A DNA stretch of 64,000 nucleotides from Perca fluviatilis (lineage: Eukaryota > Chordata > Actinopteri > Perciformes > Percidae). Below, piece after piece: positions 35,801 to 47,910 of the stretch (positions are counted from its first letter, which is position 1; each line of letters begins with the position of its first letter). The notes under the pieces are model-generated. The model had not been told where the DNA came from and did no database searches. It saw only the letters and a list, made by a program, of their open reading frames with translations. A program made the position numbers and the translations under genes. Where the stretch lies: contig NC_053128.1 of NCBI RefSeq assembly GCF_010015445.1, positions 6,839,368 to 6,903,367 of the forward strand. Direction: 5' to 3'.

Positions 35801-36499
35801 TTAGTGAAAGACAAAAAAAAAACACTTAGAGTGGAGGCTGAGCTCACGCGCTAACAGTGGGAAGATTCCCAATGACCCCAGTTTATTCTACAACTCTCTG
35901 ACCAAATGAAATACATTTGTGCCACTGGAGTTTTGAGCCAGTATAGATTTTGGTTACACATTTTGGCTCCAGTTTTTGGTTTTAGAATGTTTAACTTTTG
36001 AATATACACCTCATAATGTTATTACTGTGCCCATTCACAACCACAAATGTACGAATTTCCAAAACATTTAGCTGGATAATCTGGATTGAACTCCCATTTC
36101 ATTTTCATTTCGTTATTCGGTCCAACATTGTGTTGATGTTATACGATTTCTGTTTGGGAGGGTGGGGGCTAGTGTGCCCTGACCAATCAGCACTGACTGA
36201 TAAATCCTTTCTGATGACATCATTTTCAGTCAAAGTGGTTGCTAGCAGCAGTTAATGTTTGTCACGTTGATGGAAGAGATATGCTGATTTAAGAATTACG
36301 ACTTACAAATCTCATCCTTCCATGCTCCGACCCACAAACCTGGGAAACAACACACATATTTGAATCACAAAAAAATAAAAATCTGAGATGTGGCCAGTGA
36401 TTCAGATGTTTAGAACCGAGCTGGACGCTGCAGGGAGGGTCCGTTTTGCAGCTACAGTATATGGCTGTAAACCAGAGAGTTGGAAAAACCAAAACGTTG

Positions 36500-36790
36500 G
36501 CTGCAACTGGATTAGTTGTTTGGTCGATAAAATGTCAGGAAATGGTGAAAAATGTCGCTCAGTGTTTCCCAAAGCCCAACATGACGTCCTCAAATGTCTT
36601 GTTTTGTCCACAACTCAAAGATATTCAGTTTACTGTCACAAAGGAGTGAAGAAACTTAAGAAGCTGGAATCAGAGAATTTACTTTTTCTTAAAATATGAC
36701 TCAAACGGATTAATCGATTATCAAAATAGTTTGTGATTAATTTACTAACTGAAAACAAATCGATTAATCCGTTAATCTTTGCGGCTCTAC
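36500..36790. repeat. Common teleost repeat with TTAATCGATTA ends
   Basis: Contains 'gtttcccaaagcccaacatg', 'aagatattcagtttactgtc' and 'cggattaatcgattatcaaa', text I recognise from a widely dispersed fish repeat. The 103- and 69-residue open frames here belong to it. Confidence 0.55.
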
Positions 36791-36799
36791 ATTTTTACC

Positions 36800-36960
36800 T
36801 AATGGTGCAGCTACATGAAAAGTCATTAGAATTGATCCACTGGATCTAACAATGTCTTAAGTTTCATGGCAATCCATCCAATAATTGTCAAGATATTTAA
36901 GTCTGGACCAAAGGGTTGGAGCCACTGACATTGCCATCCCTGGAGAGATGCTCTCAGCAG
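36800..36960. repeat. Dispersed repeat fragment
   Basis: 'gtttcatggcaatccatcca' followed by 'gtctggaccaaag' and 'gacattgccatccctgg' matches my recollection of another frequent fish repeat. Boundaries uncertain. Confidence 0.45.
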
Positions 36961-37284
36961 GGCCAAACATCTGGTGACACAAATTTGACTAAATTATTAG
37001 GAAGCCCTGTTGCTGTGAATTTAACTTAAGAATTTCTCAGGAGAGAACGATAACTGGAAGCAAAGATCAAACGTCAGACCCACAACTTTTAGACTGCAGG
37101 AATGATGGCTTGGCTGGAATATAGCATAATTCACATGACATTTTGTGTTGTTTTATTTATTAATCTTTTTTTACTTTGTCCTGTCCTGTAATCTAAACCT
37201 CATCATTCATTCATTCACTGTTGAAATGAACAAATCAAACACAATTTGCTCTTTGTCTCAATGGGGAGTTTTGATGTGACAATG

Positions 37285-37809
37285 TAGCCTGACTGATACT
37301 GCTCCATTGGGCTGTAATTATGGGGCGTGTTTCAACTGAACCAGGAAAGAAAATGCCTCTGCATATTGTTGGATAGACCTACAACCAATCAGATTGCCCC
37401 ATCTTCTTAGCAACCATCGGGGCCAGCTGATAAATTAAACTTTTGCCGTATCCCGTAGGAAGGACGACAAAAACATCTTTCCGATCGACAAATGCCTTGA
37501 TCGCGGTTCTCTGTTCCTCTTTTAAAATGAATGCGCTGTCGATATCTTCTATAACATTCTATAACTCAATTCTCCAGCGGCAGCCATCTTTGTTGTAAAC
37601 AAATTCAACCCAAGCACTCTTTGGTGACGTGGTTGATTACGTTACTGTTGATCATCTGTCCATCATCGTATAAAGCCTGCCCAGACAATTTTATTGGTCC
37701 AAACAACTCTGGTTCGAGCATAGTTGCTCCACAACGGATCAAGTCCAGACCAAACTTCCCGACCTCAAATGTTGTGGGCGGGGCTAAGTTTGGCTGGCAT
37801 CCAGGCTAG
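37285..37809. mobile_element. hAT-type non-autonomous element carrying a RecQ-like helicase fragment
   Basis: Tips TAGCCTGACT and ATCCAGGCTAG with flanking TGACAATG (37277-37284) and TGATAATG (37810-37817), an 8-bp duplication with one mismatch. On the minus strand it holds a promoter-like 250-bp leader with CCAAT-type text, then the RecQ fragment described separately. Same TIR and layout as 53957-54655. Confidence 0.65.
37382..37558 (-). pseudogene. RecQ-like DNA helicase N-terminal fragment in a transposon
   Basis: A stop-free stretch of 59 codons on the minus strand contains the RecQ/DEAD-type start of helicase domain 1: FILKEEQRTAIKAF (motif 0-like, with the conserved EQ), DRKDVFVVLPTGYGKS (motif I, Walker A) and LIYQLAPMV, then a stop. 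RecQ helicases are 3'-5' unwinding ATPases; only the first ~50 residues of the core are here, with no motifs Ia-VI, so it cannot unwind DNA. An ATG (37587-37585) opens MAAAGELSYRML and stops, so the fragment needs a frameshift to be reached. Walker A is intact. It lies inside a non-autonomous element (37285-37809), pointing to transduplication or shared ancestry with an autonomous element, not a host gene. Confidence 0.75.
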
Positions 37810-38029
37810 TGATAATGTTCAGTTACCGAAATTCCCAATATCCTGGTTTTATTTCAGTTTGGTACGTAATTAGGGTGGTTTAGAAAATGTTAACTACTGT
37901 TTCCTCCAGGATTTCTGTCAGGTGCAAGTTTAGGGGTCAAATAGTTTAAGATTATTTCAAAAGGAGGAGAAATTTACAATGATTTTTTTTTTTTATCGCT
38001 AGCTTAATTTCAACTGATATTCCGATATT

Positions 38030-38260
38030 GGTTATGTTTAGGCACCAAAACTAATTAGTTAAGAAAAAGATTAAAGTTTGGGTCAAAATTAGACGTTAAT
38101 TCACTTCTGGTTACACATGTGACACTAAATGTCACATTCACAAAAAACATGCCGTTAGCTTTTAATTACCATCAGGACTCAAACCCTGATTTCCTGGGTG
38201 AAAGTCCTGTGTTTGATCGACCCATCCACCACCACAACCTACCTCCTAATGTCGAAATTT
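38030..38260 (-). repeat. B-box-containing dispersed repeat, copy 2
   Basis: 'aggactcaaaccctgatttc', 'tgggtgaaagtcctgtgttt' and 'gacccatccaccacc' match 31690 and 49230. The upstream 'gttaagaaaaagattaaagt' is shared too. Confidence 0.45.
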
Positions 38261-38329
38261 GGCGCTTTTTATATTTCGTCACCTACTTCCTGCTTTTCTC
38301 CCCTCTAAATTACTACGGCCACTAGAATT

Positions 38330-38620
38330 CAATTTAATTTATAGTATCAAATCAACAGTTATCTCAAGACACTTTACAGATAGAGTAGGTCTAGACCACA
38401 CGCTATAATTTACAAAGACCCAACAATGCCAACAATTCCCCCAAGAGCAAGCATTTAGTGCAACAGTGGTGAGGAAAAACTTCCTTTTAGGCAGAGACCT
38501 CGGGTGGTGTGGAAAACTTCCTTTTAGGCGGAAACCTCGGACAGACCCAGGCTCTTGGTGGGCGGCATCTGCCGGTGCAGATTGGGACACAGAGACACTG
38601 ATACAGATATAGAGAAATAC
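38330..38620. repeat. Common teleost repeat
   Basis: 'tctcaagacactttacagat', 'aattcccccaagagcaagca' and 'ggctcttggtgggcggcatc' are phrases of a widely dispersed fish repeat; the segment 'ggaaaaacttccttttaggc' is partly duplicated in tandem. The 83-residue minus frame is part of it. Confidence 0.55.
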
Positions 38621-39626
38621 GATTCATAATAATTACAGCAGTTGGTATGATGAACAGTGGTAATTATGGTAAAAATAAAGATAATGTAACTATGACTAGA
38701 AGAAATAATAGCTGTAGTAGTTCAGGTCATAGCATGGCGTAATAGGGCGTAGTAGGGCGCCGAGCAGGACCACGGCTGTAGCTGCAACGATGATTTAGGT
38801 GCTACCCCAATCCAAGCCTTCACTGTAAACGTAAATATAGGTCGTAATTGCTGCTTGAGCAAACGACCTGTGTGAGCGTTTTTCGGGGGAGGACAGACGT
38901 ATCAGTCTTCTGTGTTAAAAATGAATGGATGGACAGTCCAGCAGTGTCTATTGCTCCTAGGGTGTTTCCATCCAGCAGAACAGCAGTGTTTACCTCAGTG
39001 TTTGTTTTCTGCACAACAGAGCCTTTTTACTTCAGTAATAGTACAGATTTGTAATTGGTGCGAACTGAAAGCTGACTGGGTCTGACTGGTGATTCTCTCC
39101 TAGCTGTGGATGGGTGATGGGGGCTGGGAAACGTGGCCTCCTGCCAAGGTACCAGCCCAACCCCCCAACAGCTAGCTCTGCTCCTCTAAAAACACCCAAA
39201 CACCCTCCAAAAACCATCGTCTGCTGGCTGAAGGTGGCATGAATACACTCAACACACCAGGGATGGAAAGGACTCAGTCTGTTGTTTGATTACATGTGAC
39301 ATCAGAAAAAAACACGTTTGTTTTTCATTTACCTGTACATTTATAAAGTATTTTTATTTTTTCAGTATTTGCTGTACATTGTGTTGCATGTGAAATATAT
39401 ATATACACAAACATGATACATATTTTAATGTAGTTCCTGTGTGCACTGAAGGTACTGGAAATTAATATTTCCTTTTCACGCACCATATATTTTGTAGCAG
39501 GATTACATTTTATGCCGTTTGCCTAAAAGAGCAGTTATATTTTATCTGGGAACTTTACTCCAGATTCATTCCTGACCTTGCTAACAGCAGTTGACCAAAT
39601 AATATCAGCTTCAGATCCATTTAGCT

Positions 39627-40545
39627 GACTAGTCTATATCCAGGATGTTCCGGCAGCGCCGGATGTTCTGCCGGATCTCCCTCATTTTCCACTCTCTTTG
39701 TGTTGCTGTACCTAAACCTGTTTTGCTACGGGAAGCAACAACCAAATCCTTCGAGCTAGCAAGCTACACGCTGAAAATGGAAAGTTTTGAAGAAAATTTA
39801 AATTGTGCAACAAGACAGGCCTGCTTGGCTCTTTCAGAGAATGATTGTAAAGATTCACAAAAAGTATGTTTACAGCGCTTACTCTCTATCTGGGACGTTT
39901 TGGGACCGATTGGGCGGGGATTGGCTCTGGACAAAATACACATGGTTATACACTGCTAAGAGCAAATGACGTTTCACAATGTATCCAGCTAATTAAAATA
40001 GCTGACATTACTGTATTGTGTGAACAGTTAACTTAATTTACGTACGTATGTGCCAAGTTCTCGTTAGCCAGAGGCGAGCTAAACAGATGACGACAGTTTA
40101 ATCTACCAGTTAGCTCCGCTGGTAGCTAAGCGAGTGGGGCTCTGGATACATCACCTTGTGTAACGTTGTGATTGGTCGTAGTGTTTTAACCAATTGCGTG
40201 CAGTGAGATTTTCAAATGCATGCTTGGTGCCGCCCCTCGAGTTGGGCCATTTTCATTACTCAATGCCAGACCCTCAAACTTTCGGATTTAGGTCTGGATT
40301 TCCAGGCTACCGTTTTTGGGGGGTGCAAATGTTCCACCAAAACGAGTTCCTACCCGAGACAATTTTGCAGTTCCATCGTCGCTGCGTCCAGAGCTTAGGG
40401 CGAGACGCCCAAGACGATTGCGATTGGTTTAAAGAAATGCAACAAACCCAGAGCGTTTTTTTCTCCTATCCCAGAATGTATGTGTGGAGGGACCTTACTC
40501 CACAGCCCTGGGGAGGTAGCTCAGGCGATGCGAAACAGCTGATCA
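39627..40545. repeat. Larger, inverted copy of the 28774 element family
   Basis: The left end 'actagtctatatcc' is the inverse of the right end at 29203, and 'attggtttaaagaaatgcaa' plus 'ctcctatcccagaatgtatg' (40425-40485) are the inverse of 28840-28910. About 920 bp, twice the other copy. Its 104- and 134-residue open frames show no family motif and I treat them as element sequence. Confidence 0.5.
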
Positions 40546-41067
40546 AACAAGATCATACCCCAATATATTCATCAGCAGTTGGAGTTCTGCTGTTATGATT
40601 CTCACCTCTCTTGTCCTGATGCTTCATTAAGAGTTTGCACACTGATCTTCTGCAGTGAGTGAGACTGCACAGAGTTTTCACACTGTAATTGACTTGACAG
40701 TTAGTTTAAAGCTCCGTTATCACACGTCATGAGCATTTTTACACCTGTCAGGGAGATACAGGAGTTGGCTATTTTGTGAGGGTGAGACTGTTTTCATTAG
40801 ATAAACCACTGGAAGTAATAGTTTGATAACATGCACATAATGCAACCTCTGTTTTCAGTTTCCTGACAAGGACCCCTTGTGGTTGTGTGAATAGTGACTA
40901 CTGGTCCTGAGGTGGACATTGCTTGATATTGTCATAGCACCACAAAACATCTTATGACGGCACTTTAGTTTCTTTAAACCATGACCACCATCTTTTCCAA
41001 ACATTAAATAAGTGGATTATTTTTGTTAACATAACTAATACTTCAAAATAAAATACTACATCATTTC

Positions 41068-41280
41068 GGGAAATATGCTTATTCACTTACCTTCCAATAG
41101 TTGGATGGGGAGATTTGTTCAACCTGTACACAAACCGAGAAGTAAAAACATGGGCGTTAAAGTGAGATTTGTAACAAACGCTCTAAGCTAACCTGGGCTC
41201 GTTAAACAACCTAACACAGCTGCTAAAGGTTAATCTACCCTTCCTCGTCATCCCTACGTGTTGCATTTAACTTGAGAATG
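41068..41280. repeat. Dispersed repeat ('gggaaatatgcttattcact')
   Basis: Text from 'tttcgggaaatatgcttatt' to 'agctaacctggg' fits a frequent fish repeat; the other half of that family appears at 56065. Boundaries approximate. Confidence 0.4.
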
Positions 41281-42536
41281 ATACTAAACTTGCCTGGATG
41301 AGTGTATGTCTTTCTTTCTTCTAGAGTGGTTTGTGCTGTGTTAATCTGACTCACCCAGAATCTGCATGGTTTCGCGTCTGAAGATGGCTGCTTGCCCGGT
41401 AACCACAACGTAGCTTCAGGTCCGCTCCGTCGTCGTGGTTGCTGGGCCAGCCCCGCTCTTCCTCGTTGTTGTAGTTCCGGTTTTACGTGGTGTAGTTACA
41501 AAAGTTTGTGATGTGATGAAACAGGAGTAGTCTTTCAGCGTCTTTGTCTTCAGTAGCGTTCTCTGTGTGGAAACGTCTGGTGTGCCGCCGTCCGCTTGAG
41601 GCTCTCTCGACTGCTTCCAGCCGGAAACAATCTCCTCAATGAATCTCCACCATCATCTCTCCCACACACTTGCGAATCTGGCTTATCAGCATCACGCATA
41701 CACCCCACCTCCTCATGTCACGTGTCAGCATTTACCCTATCAGCTCACTACTCAAAAGACACCAAGCTTAGCTGACACCAAGTACGTAGCGGAAGGATAA
41801 GTTGACATTCAGACTGAAAACCACTCTGCGTTAAAACAACGTAAGAGGCTGTGTTGGTGGGTTGTTGTCGCAGGTTCCAGTGAGAAAATGAAATACAATC
41901 CGCAACGTCAAGTTTGAGTGAAAGTGTGTCAGATGCCAAAACACCGCACAGCAAACAAATCTGGAAAGTTATCACAGTGGCAACAATTTCATCTTTCGTC
42001 ACAAGGAACAAAGTAAACCGTAAAAATACAGCGTTCGCGTTACAAAGTAACCCACCAGGAATTTGTCTTGCACGGATGTGATTGGCCAACACAGCACCTT
42101 GCTAGATGACATTGTGTTACGGCAAAAGTTGAGCCAGGTTTGAATTTTTTTTGCCTGACGATGCAGAGTTACTTTGCTCATTTAAATGAATGAGAGGGCT
42201 GCGCTTTCTCAGACAGGGCTCAGGCACTTTTTTACTTTTTTTCATAAGAACTATCAACAATGGACGGATATTTTTGTAATGCACTCATGTCATTTCTGCT
42301 CCCCAGAGGTTGAACCATTTAGACATCAATGACTCGATGGCCTTTCTTTTAGCGCCACCCTTGGGACAAACCGGACATTTTTTAGCTCCACCGCTGGTAA
42401 CCGTCAGTATGTTGTTTGCTCATCCCTGGTTTTATGGGGATTGCTGTGGCTTCACTGCTGCTGAGAGTATCACCTGAACTCCCGTAACCACAGCAGAAAC
42501 ACCCTCATGGGTAGTATAATACACAGCCAGTACACG

Positions 42537-42537
<1 letters not shown>

Positions 42538-42612
<75 letters not shown>
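42538..42612. repeat. (CA)n microsatellite, one of the longest here
   Basis: About 37 near-pure units. Confidence 0.95.
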
Positions 42613-42614
<2 letters not shown>

Positions 42615-42726
42615 ATCCCCTCTTTCACTCTTTATTTCTTCTTATCCTGCTGTTTTTCATAATTTCCCTCTTTACATTTTTCTCTTCTCTCTCACTGTCG
42701 TTCATGATAATGATGATCCTCCCCCA

Positions 42727-42752
42727 TCTCTCTCTCTGTCTCTTTCTTTCTT

Positions 42753-42783
<31 letters not shown>

Positions 42784-42810
42784 CGCACACACAGGCACAC
42801 ACGCGCACAC
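42727..42810. repeat. (CT)n then (CA)n compound microsatellite
   Basis: CT with CTTT interruptions to about 42775, then CACA/CACG. Confidence 0.9.
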
Positions 42811-42969
42811 ACTCAGCCACACCAAAGCATGCCTGTCATCCAGTTATCGCCTCACAGATCAGTAGGTTAGTTGTGGGCCGGCAGCTACAGCTGAGGCAGC
42901 AGCAGTCTGGATGTGAGGTTCTGGTGGAATGCACCATGAAAAAAAAAAAAAAAAAACCTTTAACCCTTT

Positions 42970-42971
<2 letters not shown>

Positions 42972-43028
<57 letters not shown>
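42972..43028. repeat. (CA)n microsatellite after an A(17) tract
   Basis: About 28 units; an A-run of about 17 lies just upstream at 42940-42957. Confidence 0.95.
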
Positions 43029-43031
<3 letters not shown>

Positions 43032-43920
43032 ACACATCAGTCAGTAAAAAGCGCTGAAGGCTCCGTTTTGAAGCTCTGCGAGGTTTCAGAGGAGCTTAGA
43101 AGCTGCATTTACCTTAAAGAAGGTGCGCACACACACACATGCACACACGCCTATATTGAAGCACATGGATGTAGATATATAATATTCTATAACCATGCAT
43201 TTACTCTCTCAACACACGCACACACACACACATAGTATGGTGATGTGAATATTGACATACCAACATGTGAATCATAAACAGTATATATATCATATCAGAG
43301 TGTGAGTAATTACAGCTCTGCAGGTCCACTCAGCATTAACTACATGACTAACATGTAAACAGCTGAAACAATAGCAGGTGCGTCGCCCTCAGCTTCCTGC
43401 TCAGTCCTCGTCAGTCCTCAACGAGCTGGTCCTTAAACACCCTGAGGGCTCTCCAAACCCACTGACCTCCGACCTCCACACCTCTGTGACGGCTCAACAC
43501 CTCTCTGCAGAGAGAGGGAGTCCTCTCGTTATTACCGAACACGTCTCTCTGTCTTTATCTCGATTTCACATTTAGTGTTCTAGTTTCTCTCTCTTTTTGT
43601 CCTTCCTTTCCTCTTTGTCTTTGAGGGGGTCGCTTCATTTTTTATTTTTATTTTTTGCAGCCTGGACCCTATTTTCCTCTGTTTTTGTGTGTAATAGGAA
43701 CAACAATCTTTGGTCCACTGTTAAGCAAGAAGTAAGTTGTTGGGCAGTTGCGCAACTTCAATTTATGTCGACAAAAGAAATCTTGTTTTACCACTGACAC
43801 GCCCTGAAGTCTGACATCATTATGGAAAGGATCCCTACAGATGTCGACCTTTTTGTTAAAGAGTAAGATCCTTTTTGTTTAAAACTAATAAATCGCTATC
43901 GCCAAATCCACCAGACCCCA

Positions 43921-44259
43921 TTCAACCCTTGTGTTGTCCCCCCTGGTCAAAAACTTTTTTTGACACTTGACGTTTTCGTCCCTTTTTCTGACTTTTTTTG
44001 TTTTTTTGTTTTCACTAACACCAACTTACTACCACAAGTTTTACACTACTTTTTGGAATTCATGGTCAATAAACTTCATTTCTATGCAATTAAACCTAAT
44101 ATTTGAGAGAAATTATGAATTATTTTGACTAATAGTTAAGATCAGAGGAACGGACGTTGAGTGGATGAGTTTAGTCAGGATACTGATTTGAAACCATTTC
44201 ATTTCATTGAAGGTGATCAATTATATTTGCAAACATACAATCAACAACAGGAGGGTTAA
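43921..44259. repeat. TTAA-type element
   Basis: Left TTCAACCCTTGTGTTGTCC (TTAA decayed to TTCA), right 'caacaggagggTTAA'. The interior shares 'cactaacaccaacttac' with 22880. 339 bp. Confidence 0.6.
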
Positions 44260-44835
44260 ATAAACTGTAATTTTATCATCGTAAAACTCTGTTCACTTAA
44301 AGCCAACAGAAACAATGTATAACTATCAAAAGCCGTCTTTGTTCGTCTTTCCACTGTTCCAACAATCGCTACTCTGGTTTGGTTGAAATGAACACATAAT
44401 TCGTCCATTTACATGTTGAAATATGCTGGCTCTGTACACACTAAAAGTATTGTTTAGTGGGGCTTTTGCTTGTCAGAGGGCACAAGACTGGATGTATGGG
44501 TGTATAACTTCACGTTTGAATGTAAATGAGGCTATAGAATTATGTCCATGCTCATTAGGCTTACCTTAGCCAAAAACAATAAAAAAAAGTCTGTTGTTAG
44601 GAAAGACTAGGATCACCACTTGCCACACATTTGTTATAAATGGACATGTGATTAGGGATATATGATTGATAGCACAGTCAACTAATGTCATTCAGTTGAT
44701 ACAATAGTGCGCAGAATCCCCATAGTTACCACGCATTGATCGCCTGCCGTTTACTTGCGGATCGTTGCCTGTTGACATGAGGAGGGCAGTGAGGCCCCGC
44801 GGATCCAAGCGAGTACCCAGGCGAAGTGTTGCATG

Positions 44836-45440
44836 TAGGGATGCACCAAATCCAGATTTTGGGGTTCAGCCGAATACTGAATCCACTGGTTAAGATTCAG
44901 CCGAATCCGAAACCGAATACCGAATCCTGCTGCAAGTCAATGGCTATCATTTTCCCAATTGCTGCATGAATGGCTTTGGCTCGTGGCCCACTGTTTTTTT
45001 GGTGTAGGGCTAGCAAAGCTGGTAATGGTCATCTGCTTAACACAAGTTTTTAGCTGTGACTGTCCTTCCTTTGCTGTACCTGAAGTTGCTGCATTTTGGC
45101 TGCTGTCTGTAGATTCCTTCGTGCACAACTCGTATTCTTTCGGATGTTTCATACGCAAATATTTTAACAGCGAGACAAGTCAGCATTGCAAATTGAACAT
45201 GGAGCTGATCTTGAATGGCCTTCTTTTGGCTGAAAGTAATGCCAAACAACACTTTTTCTGTTCCATGTCCACTTTCTCACAGCCTACTGCATTGAACGCT
45301 CCACCTACGTAAACACCTTCCCGTAATCAACGGCGGCGTCTTTACGTCGACCAGCCCGTAGGGTTCGGTTCGCTGGAAAAAAAACTCTCAAAAAGCCCAA
45401 TATTCAGCCGAAGCCGATTCCTGGATTTGGTGCATCCCTG
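44836..45440. mobile_element. hAT element remnant with possible BED-finger coding residue
   Basis: 605 bp. Tips TAGGGATGCACCAAATCCAG and CTGGATTTGGTGCATCCCTG are inverses with one tip mismatch. Flanks GTTGCATG (44828-44835) and GTCGCATG (45441-45448) are an 8-bp duplication with one change. On the minus strand a broken frame (45312 to 44937) carries Cys, then KYLRMKHPKEYELC, and a Lys/Ser/Thr-rich tail, spacing reminiscent of a BED-type zinc finger at the N-terminus of hAT transposases. Stops and lost cysteines make it dead, and there is no catalytic region. Confidence 0.7.
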
Positions 45441-46369
45441 GTCGCATGTTAAAAAAAAAAAAAAGACCTTTACAGTTCTGAGTTCAAGCTTTTCATTTTC
45501 ACAGGCAAAAGGGACAGGCCTCATGCAACAAATAATTGTACAAACCTATTCATTCTCAAGCATACATACATACATACGGCGCACATAAGAATGATTTAAG
45601 ATTATTTTGGCCTCATTCTCATCGATCACTGATATGTTATCTTGTTTATTGGCTAATTTCATCCCTGCAACTTCTTCAGTTCAGTCGGAAAACAGCTTCC
45701 TCAGGGTCTTTCTGCAGGTCTGAGTCCAGGATCATCCTCCCTTATAACAGCTGACATTGTAACAGCAGCTACTGTAGGCTGTTAACATTCTCTCCTCTAA
45801 TATCACCCAGACTGTCCCATGTCCACCTCTCGTAAAAGTCATGGAGCGCTTTGCTTTTGTTGGTAGCTAACCTCATACCAAATCATTCCCTCTTAACTTC
45901 TGTCCCAGTACAGCTCTGCTCTGAGGACACGCCATTGACAGCTGTACTTTTAATCTCTTCTAATTATTTCTGGCCCTTTAATACAGTTACTGGCACTACA
46001 TTTGTCATAAGTAAGTTTTTGTGATTTCCGAAACAGGACTTATGTGTGAAATTCTTCTTTTTAGAAGCCTATTTTGGGGAATGTAACTTGCCCACAAACA
46101 GAGCAGAACAGGCAATTTTAGGTCCACTATGCTAATGCGTTTGGTGAACCTGGCTCGTACGCTCGTGTGAGCAAACCTGACAGGAAAGAGAGGTTGAGGA
46201 TAAGCATACAAAAGATACAAAACATTTTCTTGAATGACGCGTTCCTTTTTCCCTTGTTGAGCTACCTGTTGATGTATCATTTCTCTCAGTTCTTTCTCCA
46301 TCTCTTCTCCGTCTCTCTTTCCCATTTTCTGTCTGTCCTTTTTCTCTTCATGTCGCCGTGCCCTGTTGC

Positions 46370-46418
46370 TTTGCTCTCTTTTTCTGTCTTTTGCTGTCTC
46401 TTACTCTCTCTGACTGTC

Positions 46419-46452
<34 letters not shown>

Positions 46453-46740
46453 GCGCTCTCTTTCTTTCTCTCTCTCTCTCGTTCTCTCTCTCTCTGTCTC
46501 TCTCTCTGTCTCTTTCTCAAGATGCAACATTTCTAAATATCTGTGGAATGTGGCTGTGTGGAGGCCAGGCATTACTGTGTGTGTGTCTGTGTGTGTGTGT
46601 GCGTGTGTGTGTGCGTGCGTGTCTGTGTGTGAGCGACAGTCCTCGTTCCCCCTGGAAGGCCGACGGTTCCTGTGCGTGGGCTTTGCAGTGGAATCCGGTT
46701 ACCGAGGGTGCGTGTGTGTGTGTGTGTTCATCGTCACTTC
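46370..46740. repeat. CT-rich then GT-rich low-complexity tract
   Basis: (CTGT)n and (CT)n at 46405-46520 and GT-rich sequence at 46575-46640 and 46708-46730. The 157- and 205-residue frames across it are low-complexity artefacts. Confidence 0.85.
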
Positions 46741-46931
46741 ATTCTGTCTGTCCTCTGAGCCTGTCCCCATTGGCGGTTTTCTGACCAATGGCATGGCAGC
46801 AGGAAGTACAAGCCCCCAACAGCTGGTCTGAAGTCAAGAAAAAAAAAAAAAAAAAAAGGCGAGTCAAAGACTGTTTACATGGAGGGAAATATTAAAGAAT
46901 CTGTTGGCCTTAGTTTGTCCTGATTGGCCAA

Positions 46932-47012
<81 letters not shown>
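46932..47012. repeat. (CTAT)n microsatellite
   Basis: About 20 uninterrupted tetranucleotide units. Confidence 0.95.
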
Positions 47013-47132
47013 GCCAGCTAGCTATTTATCTATCAGAAATAACTCTCCTCTTCTTATATCCATCCATCAATTCATCCTGTGCAACTCTGTGTGTGGTGAG
47101 ATGTTCCACTCGCAGCTGCTCTCCAGCCCTGA

Positions 47133-47165
<33 letters not shown>

Positions 47166-47520
47166 TACACACACACACTGATCCAGCTGCTCGTTGCTCT
47201 CAGGAGACTCCGCCATCGTTTAGTCTCATTTGCCGGCCGCACAGATCGACACTATTTTATTTGACTATCGATCACAAACGCACGCTAACGTGCGCCGCTG
47301 GGCTCACGCAGTCTGTGTGTGCGTGTTGATACATCATCATGACAGATGACAGTCTGTGTGTGGTATCCATTCTATGAACGTTCAGAAGTGTCAGGACCAC
47401 CCGGTACTATTATGACGTGATGGAGCTACTGGGCTCCTTTAGTTATGGTTGTAGAGGAATATCCACGACTTTAAACACACAGTTTTGGCATCCCAAAGGA
47501 TCAGCTGATTTCATTTAGTG

Positions 47521-47910
47521 TTAACCCTCCTGTTGTCCTCGAAGTCAAATTTGACCCATTTTCAAAAAGTTTCTATATCAGAAATATGGGTTTCTTTCAA
47601 CCAAATTTTCAAAAATAAAAGTAACGTGGATGGTTCCCTACAACGCTCTTCACAAGTAAAATAAATGATCAGTTCAATACTTTTATTGAATTTGGGTGTT
47701 TTATTCAATTTTATAGCATTTGAAAAAAAAAGTTGATAAAAGAACGTTGAAAAAAGTGACAAAAAAACATCAAAGCAGTGACAAATAAACTGACAAAAGT
47801 GTCGAAAAAGACGACCAAAATGTTGAAAAAAACCAAACATTTTAATTTTAAATTTTGACCGAGAAAAACAAAAAGGTGCGTGGTCGACGGGAAGACAACA
47901 CGAGGGTTAA
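47521..47910. repeat. TTAA-flanked element, best-preserved copy of its family
   Basis: TTAA at 47521-47524 and 47907-47910. Ends 'CCCTCCTGTTGTCCTCG' and 'GGGAAGACAACACGAGGG' are imperfect inverses (CCCTCSTGTTGTC). Starting with CCC next to a TTAA duplication suits piggyBac-type MITEs. The centre is a 'gacaaaaaaacatcaaag' reiteration. 390 bp, no coding capacity. Confidence 0.65.

Noticed and set aside
39645..39959. 104-residue frame with a protein-like composition
   Set aside because: Lies within the transposon copy 39627-40545; no motif recognised and no equivalent in the shorter copy.
41390..41640. CpG-containing block as another promoter
   Set aside because: Some CpGs and CCGG text but no TATA or initiator, no following donor that fits the gene, and it borders repeat-like sequence.
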